The notes below the pieces were generated by a model. That model worked only from the letters and a program-made list of their open reading frames with translations, searched no databases and was not told where the DNA came from. The translations under genes were made by a program, and so were the position numbers. Shown piece after piece: positions 1 to 8,245 of a stretch of 12,094 nt of DNA. Numbering within the stretch: the first letter of the stretch is position 1; each line of letters opens with the position of its first letter. Origin of the DNA: a bacterium (lineage in GTDB: Bacteria > Pseudomonadota > Gammaproteobacteria > Burkholderiales > Methylophilaceae); contig DAIDAS010000130.1 of the NCBI GenBank assembly GCA_027310505.1, positions 1 to 12,094 of the forward strand, in the 5' to 3' direction.

Positions 1-721
<721 letters not shown>

Positions 722-752
722 GGTTGGGATTCCAGAGTACTAAAAGTATTGA

Positions 753-782
753 ATTTTATCATGTTTGCCGCAGCAGATAGAA
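753..782 (-). promoter_or_regulatory. Possible glyA promoter
   Basis: Reading the minus strand there is a TAAAAT hexamer (positions 758 to 753), 31 bases upstream of the glyA start. A poor -35 match (TTCTAT, 782 to 777) lies 18 bases farther upstream. The surrounding A+T-rich patch differs from the GC-rich genes. The -35 match is weak, so this is only a candidate. I see no riboswitch-like fold in this leader. Confidence 0.22.
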
Positions 783-895
783 CGCCAGAAAACTGGGCAG
801 CCATCGCCCTGTTACTCCCCTTCAGGATGGCGGGTTACTTTTTTAACCCCAATCAAACCCATTGGTACCTATTGTCTGTCGCAAATGGACGACAT

Positions 896-922
896 TGCGG
901 CCTGACAGGCTGCCAGGCCGCA
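896..922. other. GC-rich 9-bp perfect hairpin in the glyA upstream region
   Basis: The arms TGCGGCCTG (896-904) and CAGGCCGCA (914-922) are exact reverse complements around a 9-base loop. No T-run follows on either strand, so it is not a standard intrinsic terminator. It lies between the divergent glyA and the His-rich broken gene. The rest of 722-984 holds no gene that I can support: open frames crossing it do not look like protein, and none encodes a signal peptide. It could be a small repetitive palindromic element or an mRNA structure. Confidence 0.4.
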
Positions 923-984
923 GCATTGACTTCGCTGGGCATTGGCGGCTCAACCCAAGCACGACACCGGTACCTACGAATGGC

Positions 985-1681
985 ATGACATTTACCGCAC
1001 CGACGCAAAACATGGGATGGGGCAATGTCACCAAGGCGCTGTCTCTTGCTCAGGCCGATCTTGCCTCCATTGGCATCACCAACCCGACGCCGCAGCAATT
1101 GCAAACAGCACTGACGGGCGGGAGCGTTACCGTCCTGCAGGGCGCAACCGTTCAAACGGTACATATGGACGGCGTTCTGACTATGCACAGCCAGGGGATG
1201 GGCTGGGGGCAAATCGCACACAAACTCGATCTTCATCCCGGAACCGCATTCAAGCCTGCGCGAGCGGAAAGCCTGGGGCACGAGACTCACCATGCGCTCG
1301 ATGCCGACCACCACGGCATACACCATGCCGAAACAGCAGAACTGCATGAAGAGCATCACCACGCCCTGACCGCCAGCGGCAATGCAGTGAACGGCACCAG
1401 CCGCGTCACCACGGTCACCGGCAAACGACCTCCATACGCAAGGTCATGAAACCAGCCATGAGTCCTCTCATGCCTCGCACGCACCGATCAGCCGGATCGT
1501 GACGGCGGCAGGCGCGCCGGTGGCGTCCGGCGCCTCATACAACCACGTAGAACATGGTGGTGGCAGCCACGTCGAAGTGCAGCAGGTCAGCCACATCACC
1601 ACCGCTGCAGGCGGCAGTATTGCAGCCGGTGGCGGATTGGGCGGGGATCACGGAAAGTCCTTCGTCCACGGCAAGGACTGA
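985..1681 (+). pseudogene. His-rich MGWG-repeat hypothetical protein, disrupted by a one-base frameshift
   Basis: Starting at the ATG at 985, the first frame reads MTFTAPTQNMGWGNVTKALS and runs to a TGA at 1447-1449. The continuation lies in the next frame and ends with a TGA at 1679-1681. Removing one A from the AAA at 1423-1425 restores a 231-residue protein that passes through GNDLHTQGHETSHESSHAS. The N-terminal part contains two related units, NMGWGNVTKALSLA and GMGWGQIAHKLDLH. The middle is strongly His-rich (for example GHETHHALDADHHGIHHAE), and the tail is Gly/Ala-rich. I recall hypothetical proteins in betaproteobacteria with the same MGWG/MGYG pattern, usually secreted; here no signal peptide is visible in any upstream frame and there is no Shine-Dalgarno sequence, which suggests decay at the 5' end too. 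Function is unknown. The histidines could bind metal, but that is inference. A sequencing error in the AAA run is the main alternative to a true pseudogene. Confidence 0.62.
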
Positions 1682-1745
1682 TGCAAAACCAGTTGCCGGA
1701 GTCTGTGCAAGGCAGGTTCCGGCAGCAGGCACCATTGTGAACGGG

Positions 1746-1774
1746 GTCATTCTTGCCCGGCCTGGCGCTATAAT
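1746..1774 (+). promoter_or_regulatory. Probable promoter of the fumarase-oxidoreductase-iscX operon
   Basis: A perfect TATAAT lies at 1769-1774, with a modest -35 match (GTCATT, 1746-1751) 17 bases upstream. It would give a leader of about 25 bases before the ATG at 1807. The inverted repeat GCCCGG (1755-1760) and CCGGGC (1789-1794) flanks the -10 and could be an operator or an early mRNA hairpin. It lies in the 125-base gap after the broken gene; the rest of that gap holds nothing I can identify. Confidence 0.5.
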
Positions 1775-1806
1775 TGTGTTTTTGATTTCCGGGCGAGCCG
1801 ACCTCC

Positions 1807-3324
1807 ATGCACCTGATCCGCGAACAGGATTTCATCGCCAGCATCGCCGATGCGCTGCAATACATTTCCTACTACCATTCGCCTGACTTCCTGCACGCGC
1901 TGAATCAGGCCTATGAACGCGAGCAATCGCCGGCAGCCCGTGACGCGCTGGCGCAAATCCTGATCAATTCCTATCTCTGTGCCGAAGGCCAGCGCCCGCT
2001 GTGCCAGGATACCGGCATCGTCACCGCCTTCGTGCGCGTTGGCATGCAGGCGCGCTGGGATACCGACCGGGCATTGCAGGACATGGTGGACGAAGGCGTG
2101 CGGCGCGCATACAGCCATCCGGATAACGTGCTGCGCGCCTCGATCGTGGCAGACCCGGCCGGCATCCGCAGGAATACCCGCGACAATACCCCGGCCATCG
2201 TGCATGTGGAACTGGTGCCCGGTGACCAGGTAGACATACGCATCGCGGCCAAGGGGGGCGGCTCTGAAAATAAGGCCAAACTGGCGATGCTGGAACCCTC
2301 GGACGACCTGGTGCAGTGGATCGTCGACACCGTGCCCACCATGGGCGCCGGCTGGTGCCCGCCCGGCGTGCTAGGCATCGGTATCGGCGGCACTGCGGAA
2401 AAAGCCGTGCTGCTGGCCAAGGAATCGCTCATGCAGCCCATCGACATCCAGGAACTGAAAGCGCGCGGGCCGGCCAACCGGGCCGAAGAACTTCGGCTGG
2501 AAATTTTCGACAAGGTCAATGCACTGGGCATCGGCGCGCAAGGGCTGGGCGGACTGACCACGGTGCTGGACGTCAAGGTGCTGGATTGCCCCACCCATGC
2601 GACGTCCCTGCCTGTCGCCATGATCCCCAATTGCGCCGCCACGCGCCATGTGCATTTTGCGCTGGACGGCAGCGGCCCGGCCCGGCTGCCGGTACCCAAA
2701 CTGCAGGATTGGCCGCAGGTCGCGCTGGATTCCGGCGCACCGTTGCGTCGCGTCAACCTTGATGCCATCACCCGCGCCGACATCGCCCAATGGCAGCCGG
2801 GCGAGAAACTGCTGATTTCCGGCAAACTGCTAACCGGCCGCGATGCCGCCCACCGCCGCCTGCAGGAAATGGCGGCGCGCGGCGAACCGCTGCCTGTGGA
2901 TTTCACCAACCGTTTCATTTATTACGTCGGCCCGGTTGACCCGGTGCGCGATGAAGTCATGGGGCCAGCCGGCCCGACCACCGCCACCCGCATGGACCGT
3001 TTCACCTATTTCATGCTGGAGCAGACCGGCCTGCTTGGCATGATCGGCAAGGCCGAACGCGGCGATACCACCGTTGCCGCCATCAAGCGCCACCAATCGG
3101 TGTACCTGATCGCGATCGGCGGCGCGGCTTATCTGGTGTCCAAAGCCATCAAATCCTCACGCGTGGCGGCCTTCGCCGACTTGGGGATGGAGGCGATTTA
3201 CGAATTCGAGGTGGAGGATATGCCGGTAACGGTAGCCGTCGATAGCCAGGGGCACTCCGTTCACCACAGCGGCCCGGCCGAATGGCGGGAAAAAATCAGC
3301 AAAATCAACATCGTTTCCAGGTAA
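1807..3324 (+). CDS. fumA: Class I (iron-sulfur) fumarate hydratase
   Basis: Catalyses reversible hydration of fumarate to L-malate in the TCA cycle, using an oxygen-sensitive [4Fe-4S] cluster, in the cytoplasm. At 505 residues it is a fused alpha-beta class I enzyme. Cluster ligands are apparent as C66 in RPLCQDTGI (with D68 beside it), C184 in GAGWCPPGVLGIG and C276 in MIPNCAATRH. The KGGGSENKAKLAML segment (149-162) is typical of the alpha domain. The beta domain begins around residue 310 and carries GPVDPVRDEVMGPAGPTTATRMD (375-397). The beginning LIREQDFIASIADALQYISYYH matches class I N-termini and supports the ATG at 1807, although no good Shine-Dalgarno precedes it. The next gene starts 11 bases after its stop, so the two are very likely cotranscribed. 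Tartrate dehydratases share the fold, but the fused architecture and N-terminus favour fumarase. fumA versus fumB naming cannot be decided here. Confidence 0.94.
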   Translation: MHLIREQDFIASIADALQYISYYHSPDFLHALNQAYEREQSPAARDALAQILINSYLCAEGQRPLCQDTGIVTAFVRVGMQARWDTDRALQDMVDEGVRRAYSHPDNVLRASIVADPAGIRRNTRDNTPAIVHVELVPGDQVDIRIAAKGGGSENKAKLAMLEPSDDLVQWIVDTVPTMGAGWCPPGVLGIGIGGTAEKAVLLAKESLMQPIDIQELKARGPANRAEELRLEIFDKVNALGIGAQGLGGLTTVLDVKVLDCPTHATSLPVAMIPNCAATRHVHFALDGSGPARLPVPKLQDWPQVALDSGAPLRRVNLDAITRADIAQWQPGEKLLISGKLLTGRDAAHRRLQEMAARGEPLPVDFTNRFIYYVGPVDPVRDEVMGPAGPTTATRMDRFTYFMLEQTGLLGMIGKAERGDTTVAAIKRHQSVYLIAIGGAAYLVSKAIKSSRVAAFADLGMEAIYEFEVEDMPVTVAVDSQGHSVHHSGPAEWREKISKINIVSR

Positions 3325-3335
3325 AGCGAGCAATC

Positions 3336-4400
3336 ATGGCAAAACTCTTCACGCCCCTCAAGCTGCGCGAACTCGAACTCAAGAACCGCATTTTCGTCTC
3401 GCCCATGTGCCAGTATTCGGCCGAAGGCGGCATCCCCAACAACTGGCATCTGGTGAATTACGGCAGCCGCGCCATCGGCGGCGCCTCACTGGTGATTGTG
3501 GAGGCCACCGCCGTTTGTCCGGAAGGCCGCATCACGCCCTGGTGCACAGGCCTGTGGTCGGACGCCCATACCGAGGCCTTCCGCCCCATCGTCGATTTCA
3601 TCAAGCAGCAAGGCGCGGTACCGGCAATCCAGATCGCTCACGCCGGCCGCAAGGCCTCGTGCGATGCGCCGTGGAATGGCGCAAAATACCTGCCGGTTGG
3701 CTCTGGCGGCTGGCAGACCGTGGCTCCTTCCGCCATCCCTATCACCCCGGCGCACGGGGTGCCGCACGCGCTCACCCATGACGAAATCGGCGGCATTGTC
3801 GAACTATTCGCCGATGCCGCCCGCCGCGCCCTGACTGCAGGTTTCGAAGTCGCCGAGGTGCACTGCGCGCATGGCTACCTGCTCAACGAATTCCTCTCGC
3901 CGCTTTCCAACCAGCGCACCGATGAATACGGCGGCAGCATGGAAAACCGTTGCCGCCTGCCGCTCCGGGTCGCCAAAACCATCCGCGAGATCTGGCCGCA
4001 GCAATGGCCGGTATTCGTGCGGATTTCCGCCACCGACTGGGTCGAAGGCGGGTGGGATCTGGAGCAATCCATCCAGTTCGCCAAATGGCTGAAAGAGATC
4101 GGCATCGACCTGGTTGACTGTTCGACCGGGGGGCTGATTCTCGACGCAAAAATCCCCGTTGCGCCTGGCTACCAGACCCCCTTTGCCGAGGGCGTCCGCA
4201 AGGAAGCCGGCATCGCAACCGGTGCGGTCGGCATGATTACCGACGCGCATCAGGCAGAACACATCCTGGTCACCGAGCAGGCCGACGCCGTACTGTTGGC
4301 CCGCGAACTGCTGCGCGACCCGTACTGGCCGCTACACGCCGCCCGCGAGCTGGGCGTGGACGTACCGTGGCCCAACCAATATGCAAGAGCAAAGCTTTAG
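3336..4400 (+). CDS. NADH:flavin oxidoreductase, Old Yellow Enzyme family (YqjM/XenA class)
   Basis: FMN-dependent ene-reductase that reduces activated C=C bonds with NAD(P)H; the physiological substrate is unknown. It is a 354-residue TIM barrel, the usual length for this class. Visible signatures: the N-terminal FTPLKLRELELKNRIFVSPM, then CQYS with C25 and Y27, the redox-tuning Cys/Tyr pair typical of YqjM and XenA; the HAGRK segment (102-106); the substrate-anion-binding pair H176 and H179 in VHCAHGYLLNEFLSPLSNQR; and TDEYGGSMENR (195-205). The frame opens upstream at 3282 inside the fumarase gene, but the ATG at 3336 gives the family N-terminus and is preceded by a weak AGCGAG. It is the middle gene of the fumarase-iscX operon. 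Stress or quinone/xenobiotic detoxification is plausible but not shown by the sequence. Confidence 0.92.
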   Translation: MAKLFTPLKLRELELKNRIFVSPMCQYSAEGGIPNNWHLVNYGSRAIGGASLVIVEATAVCPEGRITPWCTGLWSDAHTEAFRPIVDFIKQQGAVPAIQIAHAGRKASCDAPWNGAKYLPVGSGGWQTVAPSAIPITPAHGVPHALTHDEIGGIVELFADAARRALTAGFEVAEVHCAHGYLLNEFLSPLSNQRTDEYGGSMENRCRLPLRVAKTIREIWPQQWPVFVRISATDWVEGGWDLEQSIQFAKWLKEIGIDLVDCSTGGLILDAKIPVAPGYQTPFAEGVRKEAGIATGAVGMITDAHQAEHILVTEQADAVLLARELLRDPYWPLHAARELGVDVPWPNQYARAKL

Positions 4401-4409
4401 GAAAACATC

Positions 4410-4604
4410 ATGAAATGGACTGACGTACAACGTATTGCCGAAGAGCTGTTCGACAAGCATCCCGAGGTTGATCCCAGCACGATCCGCTTCGTCGACCTGC
4501 ACAATATGGTGGTCGATCTGGAAAACTTTGACGATGACCACCATCGCGGCGGCGAAAAGGTGCTGGAGGCGATCCAGCAGGCGTGGATCGACGAGGCCTC
4601 CTGA
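4410..4604 (+). CDS. iscX: Fe-S cluster assembly protein IscX
   Basis: A small acidic protein (64 residues; E. coli IscX is 66) that binds IscS and iron and adjusts the rate of Fe-S cluster assembly. The translation begins MKWTDVQRIAEELFDKHPEV and contains VRF-like TIRFVDLHNMVVDLENFDDD (24-43), followed by EKVLEAIQQAWIDEAS. This matches the IscX pattern of WTD, the DP-x-T-x-RF-x-D-x-H block and the C-terminal EAI-x-x-x-W-x-DE. A good ribosome site (AGGAAAA) precedes the ATG, and the gap from the upstream oxidoreductase is 9 bases. iscX usually ends the isc operon; here it follows a gene for an Fe-S-dependent fumarase. Its stop codon is one base from the stop of the convergent methyltransferase gene, and I see no terminator between them. 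Confidence 0.95.
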   Translation: MKWTDVQRIAEELFDKHPEVDPSTIRFVDLHNMVVDLENFDDDHHRGGEKVLEAIQQAWIDEAS

Positions 4605-4605
4605 T

Positions 4606-5424
4606 TTAAGCCAGAAACCGCTCGCGCAGCTCTTCCAGGTTCAGTTCGGTCAGTATCTGCTCCAGCCGGTCGCGGGCGCTCTTTCTCGACGCGCCCTTGC
4701 GGCGGGCGATAATCAGTTCGTTTTTCATCGAATGTTCCCATCCCACCAGTTCCGTCACCGTCACCTGATAGCCGTTCGCTTCCAGCTGCAAACAGCGCAG
4801 CACGTTGGTGATCTGGCTGCCGAACTCGCGGGTATGGATGGGGTGCCGCCATATTTCCGACAGCGGCGTTTTCCCGAATGACTGGTTCTTGTGCCGGTTC
4901 AGCACCGAGGCTACTTCTGCCTGACAGCAGGGCACCAGCACGATGAATTTCGCCTGCTTGTGCAAGGCAAAGCGAATGGCGTCGTCCGTCGCCGTATTGC
5001 AGGCGTGCAACGCCGTCACCACATCGATCTGCGGCGGCAGCGCCGGCGAGTGGATGGATTCTTCCACCGACAGATGCAGGAACGACATGCGCCCAAAGCC
5101 GAGATGTTCAGCCAGCTCCCGCGATTTAGCGACCAGTTCCTCGCGCGTCTCGATGCCATAGATATGCCCGGCAGGCCTGGCCTTGAGGAACAGGTCGTAC
5201 AGGATGAAACCGAGATAGGACTTGCCAGCGCCGTGATCCGCCAGCGTGAGATCGCCCTTTTCGGCATAGACCTCTTCCAGCAACGGCTCGATGAAATGAA
5301 ACAGGTGATACACCTGCTTCAGCTTGCGACGGCTATCCTGATTGAGCTTGCCGTCGCGCGTCAGGATATGCAGCGCTTTCAGCAGTTCGACGGACTGCTC
5401 GGGGCGAATCTCGGGAACACTCAT
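4606..5424 (-). CDS. SAM-dependent methyltransferase, Methyltransf_32-like, uncharacterised
   Basis: 272 residues with a Rossmann-type methyltransferase core. Motif I is LADHGAGKSYLGFILYD (61-77), with an HGAGKS glycine loop. IYGIETREELV (88-98) gives the acidic residue expected at the end of strand 2. DVVTALHACNTATDDAI (134-150) and VLVPCCQ (162-168) resemble the HAC-x-x-ATD and PCC motifs of the Methyltransf_32 family (the GSTCD/METTL25 relatives) and tRNA Trm13-like enzymes. Residues 1-58 look helical, and the C-terminus (after about 242) is basic then charged, as in nucleic-acid-modifying enzymes. The gene starts 4 bases after the hemN stop, so it is the second gene of a hemN operon. Substrate is unknown; RNA modification is a guess from the family. 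Confidence 0.8.
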   Translation of the reverse strand: MSVPEIRPEQSVELLKALHILTRDGKLNQDSRRKLKQVYHLFHFIEPLLEEVYAEKGDLTLADHGAGKSYLGFILYDLFLKARPAGHIYGIETREELVAKSRELAEHLGFGRMSFLHLSVEESIHSPALPPQIDVVTALHACNTATDDAIRFALHKQAKFIVLVPCCQAEVASVLNRHKNQSFGKTPLSEIWRHPIHTREFGSQITNVLRCLQLEANGYQVTVTELVGWEHSMKNELIIARRKGASRKSARDRLEQILTELNLEELRERFLA

Positions 5425-5428
5425 CCGC

Positions 5429-6799
5429 TCAAACAGTCTTCGAATAGCGCGGCTTGTCCGTCACCTGCTGGTGCAGATAACTATCGAACGCCATGGCGAT
5501 GTTGCGCAGAAACACGCGGCCCTCTTCGGTCACGCGCACCTTGTCGGTTTCCAGCACCACCAGCCCATCGGCCTGCATCTCTTTGAGTTCTTCCAGCGCA
5601 TTGGCAAAGTAACTATCGAAATCGATATTCCACTGCCGGCCGAAGCTGGTCTTGTCCAGTTCCAGATCGCACATGACCTGGGTGATGGCTTCGCGGCGCA
5701 GCTTGTCCTCATGGGTAATGCGCAGACCGCGTTCTACCGGCAGCTTGCCGGCATTGATCATGCTGCGGTATTCCGACAACACCTTGATGTTCTGCGCGTA
5801 AACGTCGTCGGTCTGGCTGATGGCAGAGGCGCCGAAAGCCAGGATGTCGCAATCCTTGTGCGTAGTGTAGCCCTGGAAGTTACGGTACAGCGTCTTGGCC
5901 TGCTGGGCCTTGACCAGTTCATCGTCAGGACGGGCGAAATGATCCATGCCGATGTAAACGTAACCGGCCGCGGTCAGTTTTTCCAGCGTAAGCTTTTGCA
6001 ATTCGAGACGCGCATCGATCTGCGGCAGGGTTTCTTCCGCGATCAGCTTCTGGTGCTTCTTCATCCACGGCACATGGGCATAGTTGAACACGGCGAAGCG
6101 ATCAGGCGCCATGGCGATGACCTTGTCCAGCGTCTGCTCGAAGCTGGAGGGGGTCTGGTGCGGAAGGCCGACCATGAGGTCGAAATTGACACTATTGAAA
6201 CCCTCTGTACGAACCCAGTCATACACCTCGCGGATCAGCGCCTCAGGTTGAACCCGGTTAACAGCGTGCTGCACCTTGTCATCAAGATCCTGCACCCCCA
6301 GGCTCAGGCGGTTGAAGCCTGATTCCCGCAGCGCACGCACATGGTCGCGCGTCAGTTCACGCGGGTCCATTTCGCAGCCGATTTCAGCATCGGCGGCCAT
6401 GCTGAACCTGCCTGCCAGATGGGCATACAGGCGCCGCATGTCATCCGGCTTGAGATAGGTCGGCGTACCGCCACCCCAGTGTAACTGGCGAACCTTTCTG
6501 GCTGGGCTGGTCAACGCGGCAACCCGGTCGATTTCCTTGAACAGAATGTCCAGGTAGGACTCGGCCTTGCTGTAATCCTTGGTCGCGATCATGTTGCAAC
6601 CGCAGTAATAGCACAGCGTGTCGCAGAACGGGATATGCGCATACAGCGAAATGTCGCGCCCCTTGTCCTGGCTCGCGCGCAGCTCTTCTTCCCACTGCGC
6701 CGTGCCGAAGCTTTCATTGAAATAAGGCGCGGTAGGGTACGAGGTGTAGCGCGGACCTGCCTTGCAGTATTTGTGCAGCAAATCAGATGAGAATTTCAT
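5429..6799 (-). CDS. hemN: Oxygen-independent coproporphyrinogen III dehydrogenase
   Basis: Radical-SAM enzyme that oxidatively decarboxylates coproporphyrinogen III to protoporphyrinogen IX, the anaerobic route of haem synthesis, in the cytoplasm. At 456 residues it is close to E. coli HemN (457). The N-terminal KYCKAGPRYTSYPTAPYF is characteristic of true HemN and separates it from HemW-like homologues. The [4Fe-4S] motif is C59-xxx-C63-xx-C66, followed by C68 (PFCDTLCYYCGCN). LHWGGGTPTYL (105-115) is the glycine-rich SAM motif, and SLGVQDLDDKVQ (165-176) and the NFDLMVGLPHQT segment also match. The ATG at 6799 gives the standard N-terminus. It heads an operon with the downstream methyltransferase and diverges from the phosphomannomutase gene 55 bases away. 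I see no clear FNR box in that gap. Confidence 0.96.
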   Translation of the reverse strand: MKFSSDLLHKYCKAGPRYTSYPTAPYFNESFGTAQWEEELRASQDKGRDISLYAHIPFCDTLCYYCGCNMIATKDYSKAESYLDILFKEIDRVAALTSPARKVRQLHWGGGTPTYLKPDDMRRLYAHLAGRFSMAADAEIGCEMDPRELTRDHVRALRESGFNRLSLGVQDLDDKVQHAVNRVQPEALIREVYDWVRTEGFNSVNFDLMVGLPHQTPSSFEQTLDKVIAMAPDRFAVFNYAHVPWMKKHQKLIAEETLPQIDARLELQKLTLEKLTAAGYVYIGMDHFARPDDELVKAQQAKTLYRNFQGYTTHKDCDILAFGASAISQTDDVYAQNIKVLSEYRSMINAGKLPVERGLRITHEDKLRREAITQVMCDLELDKTSFGRQWNIDFDSYFANALEELKEMQADGLVVLETDKVRVTEEGRVFLRNIAMAFDSYLHQQVTDKPRYSKTV

Positions 6800-6805
6800 G
6801 CTTGT

Positions 6806-6835
6806 ATTATACTCCCGACGAAAACATCCGAATTG
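6806..6835 (-). promoter_or_regulatory. Possible hemN promoter overlapping the start region
   Basis: On the minus strand a perfect TATAAT reads from 6811 to 6806. A weak -35 match (CAATTC, 6835 to 6830) lies 18 bases upstream. The -10 ends only 6 bases before the hemN ATG, so a transcript from it would be nearly leaderless. The GGGAG at 6817 to 6813 would be a Shine-Dalgarno with rather long spacing, and would lie outside such a transcript. The two readings conflict, so confidence is low. No convincing plus-strand promoter for the phosphomannomutase gene was found in this 55-base gap. Confidence 0.3.
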
Positions 6836-6854
6836 ATTTCACGCAGGCAGCCCC

Positions 6855-8228
6855 ATGAATTTACCCAAAGAAATTTTCAAAGCTTACGATATTCGCGGCA
6901 TCGTCGGCAAAACACTCACCCCCGAAATCGTCGAAGCCATCGGCCATGCCATCGGCTCCGAAGCCGCGGCACGAGGCCAGACACAAGTCGTCATCGGTTA
7001 CGACGGGCGACTCTCTGGCCCAGAGTTGTCAGCAGCGCTGGCGCGCGGCATCCAGAAATCCGGCATTCACGTCATCGACATCGGCATGGTCGCCACCCCT
7101 ATGGTGTACTTTGCCGCCCAACACCTCGGCACCCATTGCGGCGTGATGGTGACCGGCAGCCATAACCCGCCGGACTACAACGGCCTCAAAATGGTCCTGG
7201 CAGGCGAAACGCTCTCGGGCGAAACCATCCAGGGCCTGCGCAAACGCATCGAGCAAGGCGATTTGTCCGAAGGCTCTGGCAGCTACTCCAAACAGGACAT
7301 CGCCCAGGACTACATCGACCGCATCGCCTCCGACATCAAACTCGCGCGCCCGGTCAAGATCGCCGTGGATAGCGGCAACGGCGTGGCTGGCGCCTATGCC
7401 GGCAGGCTATTCCGCGCCCTGGGCTGCGACGTGCAGGAATTATTCTGCGAGGTGGACGGGCATTTCCCCAATCATCACCCCGACCCTTCGGTACCGGAAA
7501 ACCTGAAAGACCTGATCCTGCTGCTTCAATCCGGCGATGCCGAGCTGGGACTGGCGTTCGATGGCGACGGCGACCGACTCGGCGTAGTCACCAAGGATGG
7601 CGGCATCATCTACCCCGACCGCCAGCTCATGCTGTTCGCCGCCGACGTACTGGCGCGCGAACCGGGCGCCACCATTATTTACGACGTCAAATCCACCCGC
7701 AACCTGCATCCGTGGATTACCGAACACGGCGGACAACCGCTGCTGTGGAAAACCGGTCACTCGCTGGTCAAGGCCAAGATGAAGGAAACCGGTGCAGCGC
7801 TGGCCGGAGAGATGAGCGGCCACGTATTCTTCAAGGAACGCTGGTACGGCTTCGACGATGGCCTCTATTCCGGCTGCCGCCTGCTGGAAATCGTCAGCCG
7901 CACGGCCGACCCGTCAGCCGTGTTGAATGCCCTGCCCGATAGCGTCAGCACGCCGGAGCAACACATCCAGATGCAGGAAGGCGAGCCGCACGCACTGATC
8001 GCACGGCTGCAAAAGGAAGCGAAATTCGATGGTGCGCAGGACATCATTACCATCGACGGCCTGCGCGTGGAATACGCCGACGGCTTCGGCCTGATGCGTC
8101 CGTCCAACACCACCCCCGTGGTCGTGCTGCGCTTCGAAGCCAATAACGCAGCGGCGCTCAAACGCATCCAGGAACAGTTCAGGCAAGTGATTCTGGCAGC
8201 AGCGCCGGACGCAAAACTGCCATTCTAG
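6855..8228 (+). CDS. algC: Phosphomannomutase/phosphoglucomutase, AlgC type
   Basis: Interconverts mannose-6-P/mannose-1-P and glucose-6-P/glucose-1-P, feeding GDP-mannose, UDP-glucose and rhamnose precursors of surface polysaccharides; cytoplasmic. It has 457 residues, against 463 in the Pseudomonas AlgC/PMM-PGM. All four domain signatures are present: the phosphoserine loop TGSHNPPDYNG (100-110, with S102), metal-binding DGDGDR (236-241), the sugar-specificity loop GEMSGH (318-323) and the phosphate-binding RPSNTTP (415-421). The N-terminus IFKAYDIRGIVG is typical. The ATG at 6855 is preceded by a weak GCAGG. The aspartic protease gene follows after 17 bases, so the pair is probably an operon. 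A second, distantly related hexomutase (pgm) lies about 1 kb farther on, on the other strand. Confidence 0.94.
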   Translation: MNLPKEIFKAYDIRGIVGKTLTPEIVEAIGHAIGSEAAARGQTQVVIGYDGRLSGPELSAALARGIQKSGIHVIDIGMVATPMVYFAAQHLGTHCGVMVTGSHNPPDYNGLKMVLAGETLSGETIQGLRKRIEQGDLSEGSGSYSKQDIAQDYIDRIASDIKLARPVKIAVDSGNGVAGAYAGRLFRALGCDVQELFCEVDGHFPNHHPDPSVPENLKDLILLLQSGDAELGLAFDGDGDRLGVVTKDGGIIYPDRQLMLFAADVLAREPGATIIYDVKSTRNLHPWITEHGGQPLLWKTGHSLVKAKMKETGAALAGEMSGHVFFKERWYGFDDGLYSGCRLLEIVSRTADPSAVLNALPDSVSTPEQHIQMQEGEPHALIARLQKEAKFDGAQDIITIDGLRVEYADGFGLMRPSNTTPVVVLRFEANNAAALKRIQEQFRQVILAAAPDAKLPF

Positions 8229-8245
8229 GCCGCACACGGGGAACC

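Noticed and set aside
722..984. Glycine riboswitch or other leader upstream of glyA
   Set aside because: No tandem aptamer-like conserved cores are visible; glycine riboswitches in this group usually precede gcv genes.
1971..2918. Long minus-strand open frame (315 codons) inside the fumarase gene
   Set aside because: Ser/Pro/Ala-rich shadow of the fumarase; no start site or neighbours support it.
3282..3335. Upstream in-frame start for the flavin oxidoreductase, giving 18 more residues
   Set aside because: It lies inside the fumarase gene and adds a polar stretch not found in the family; the ATG at 3336 gives the normal N-terminus.
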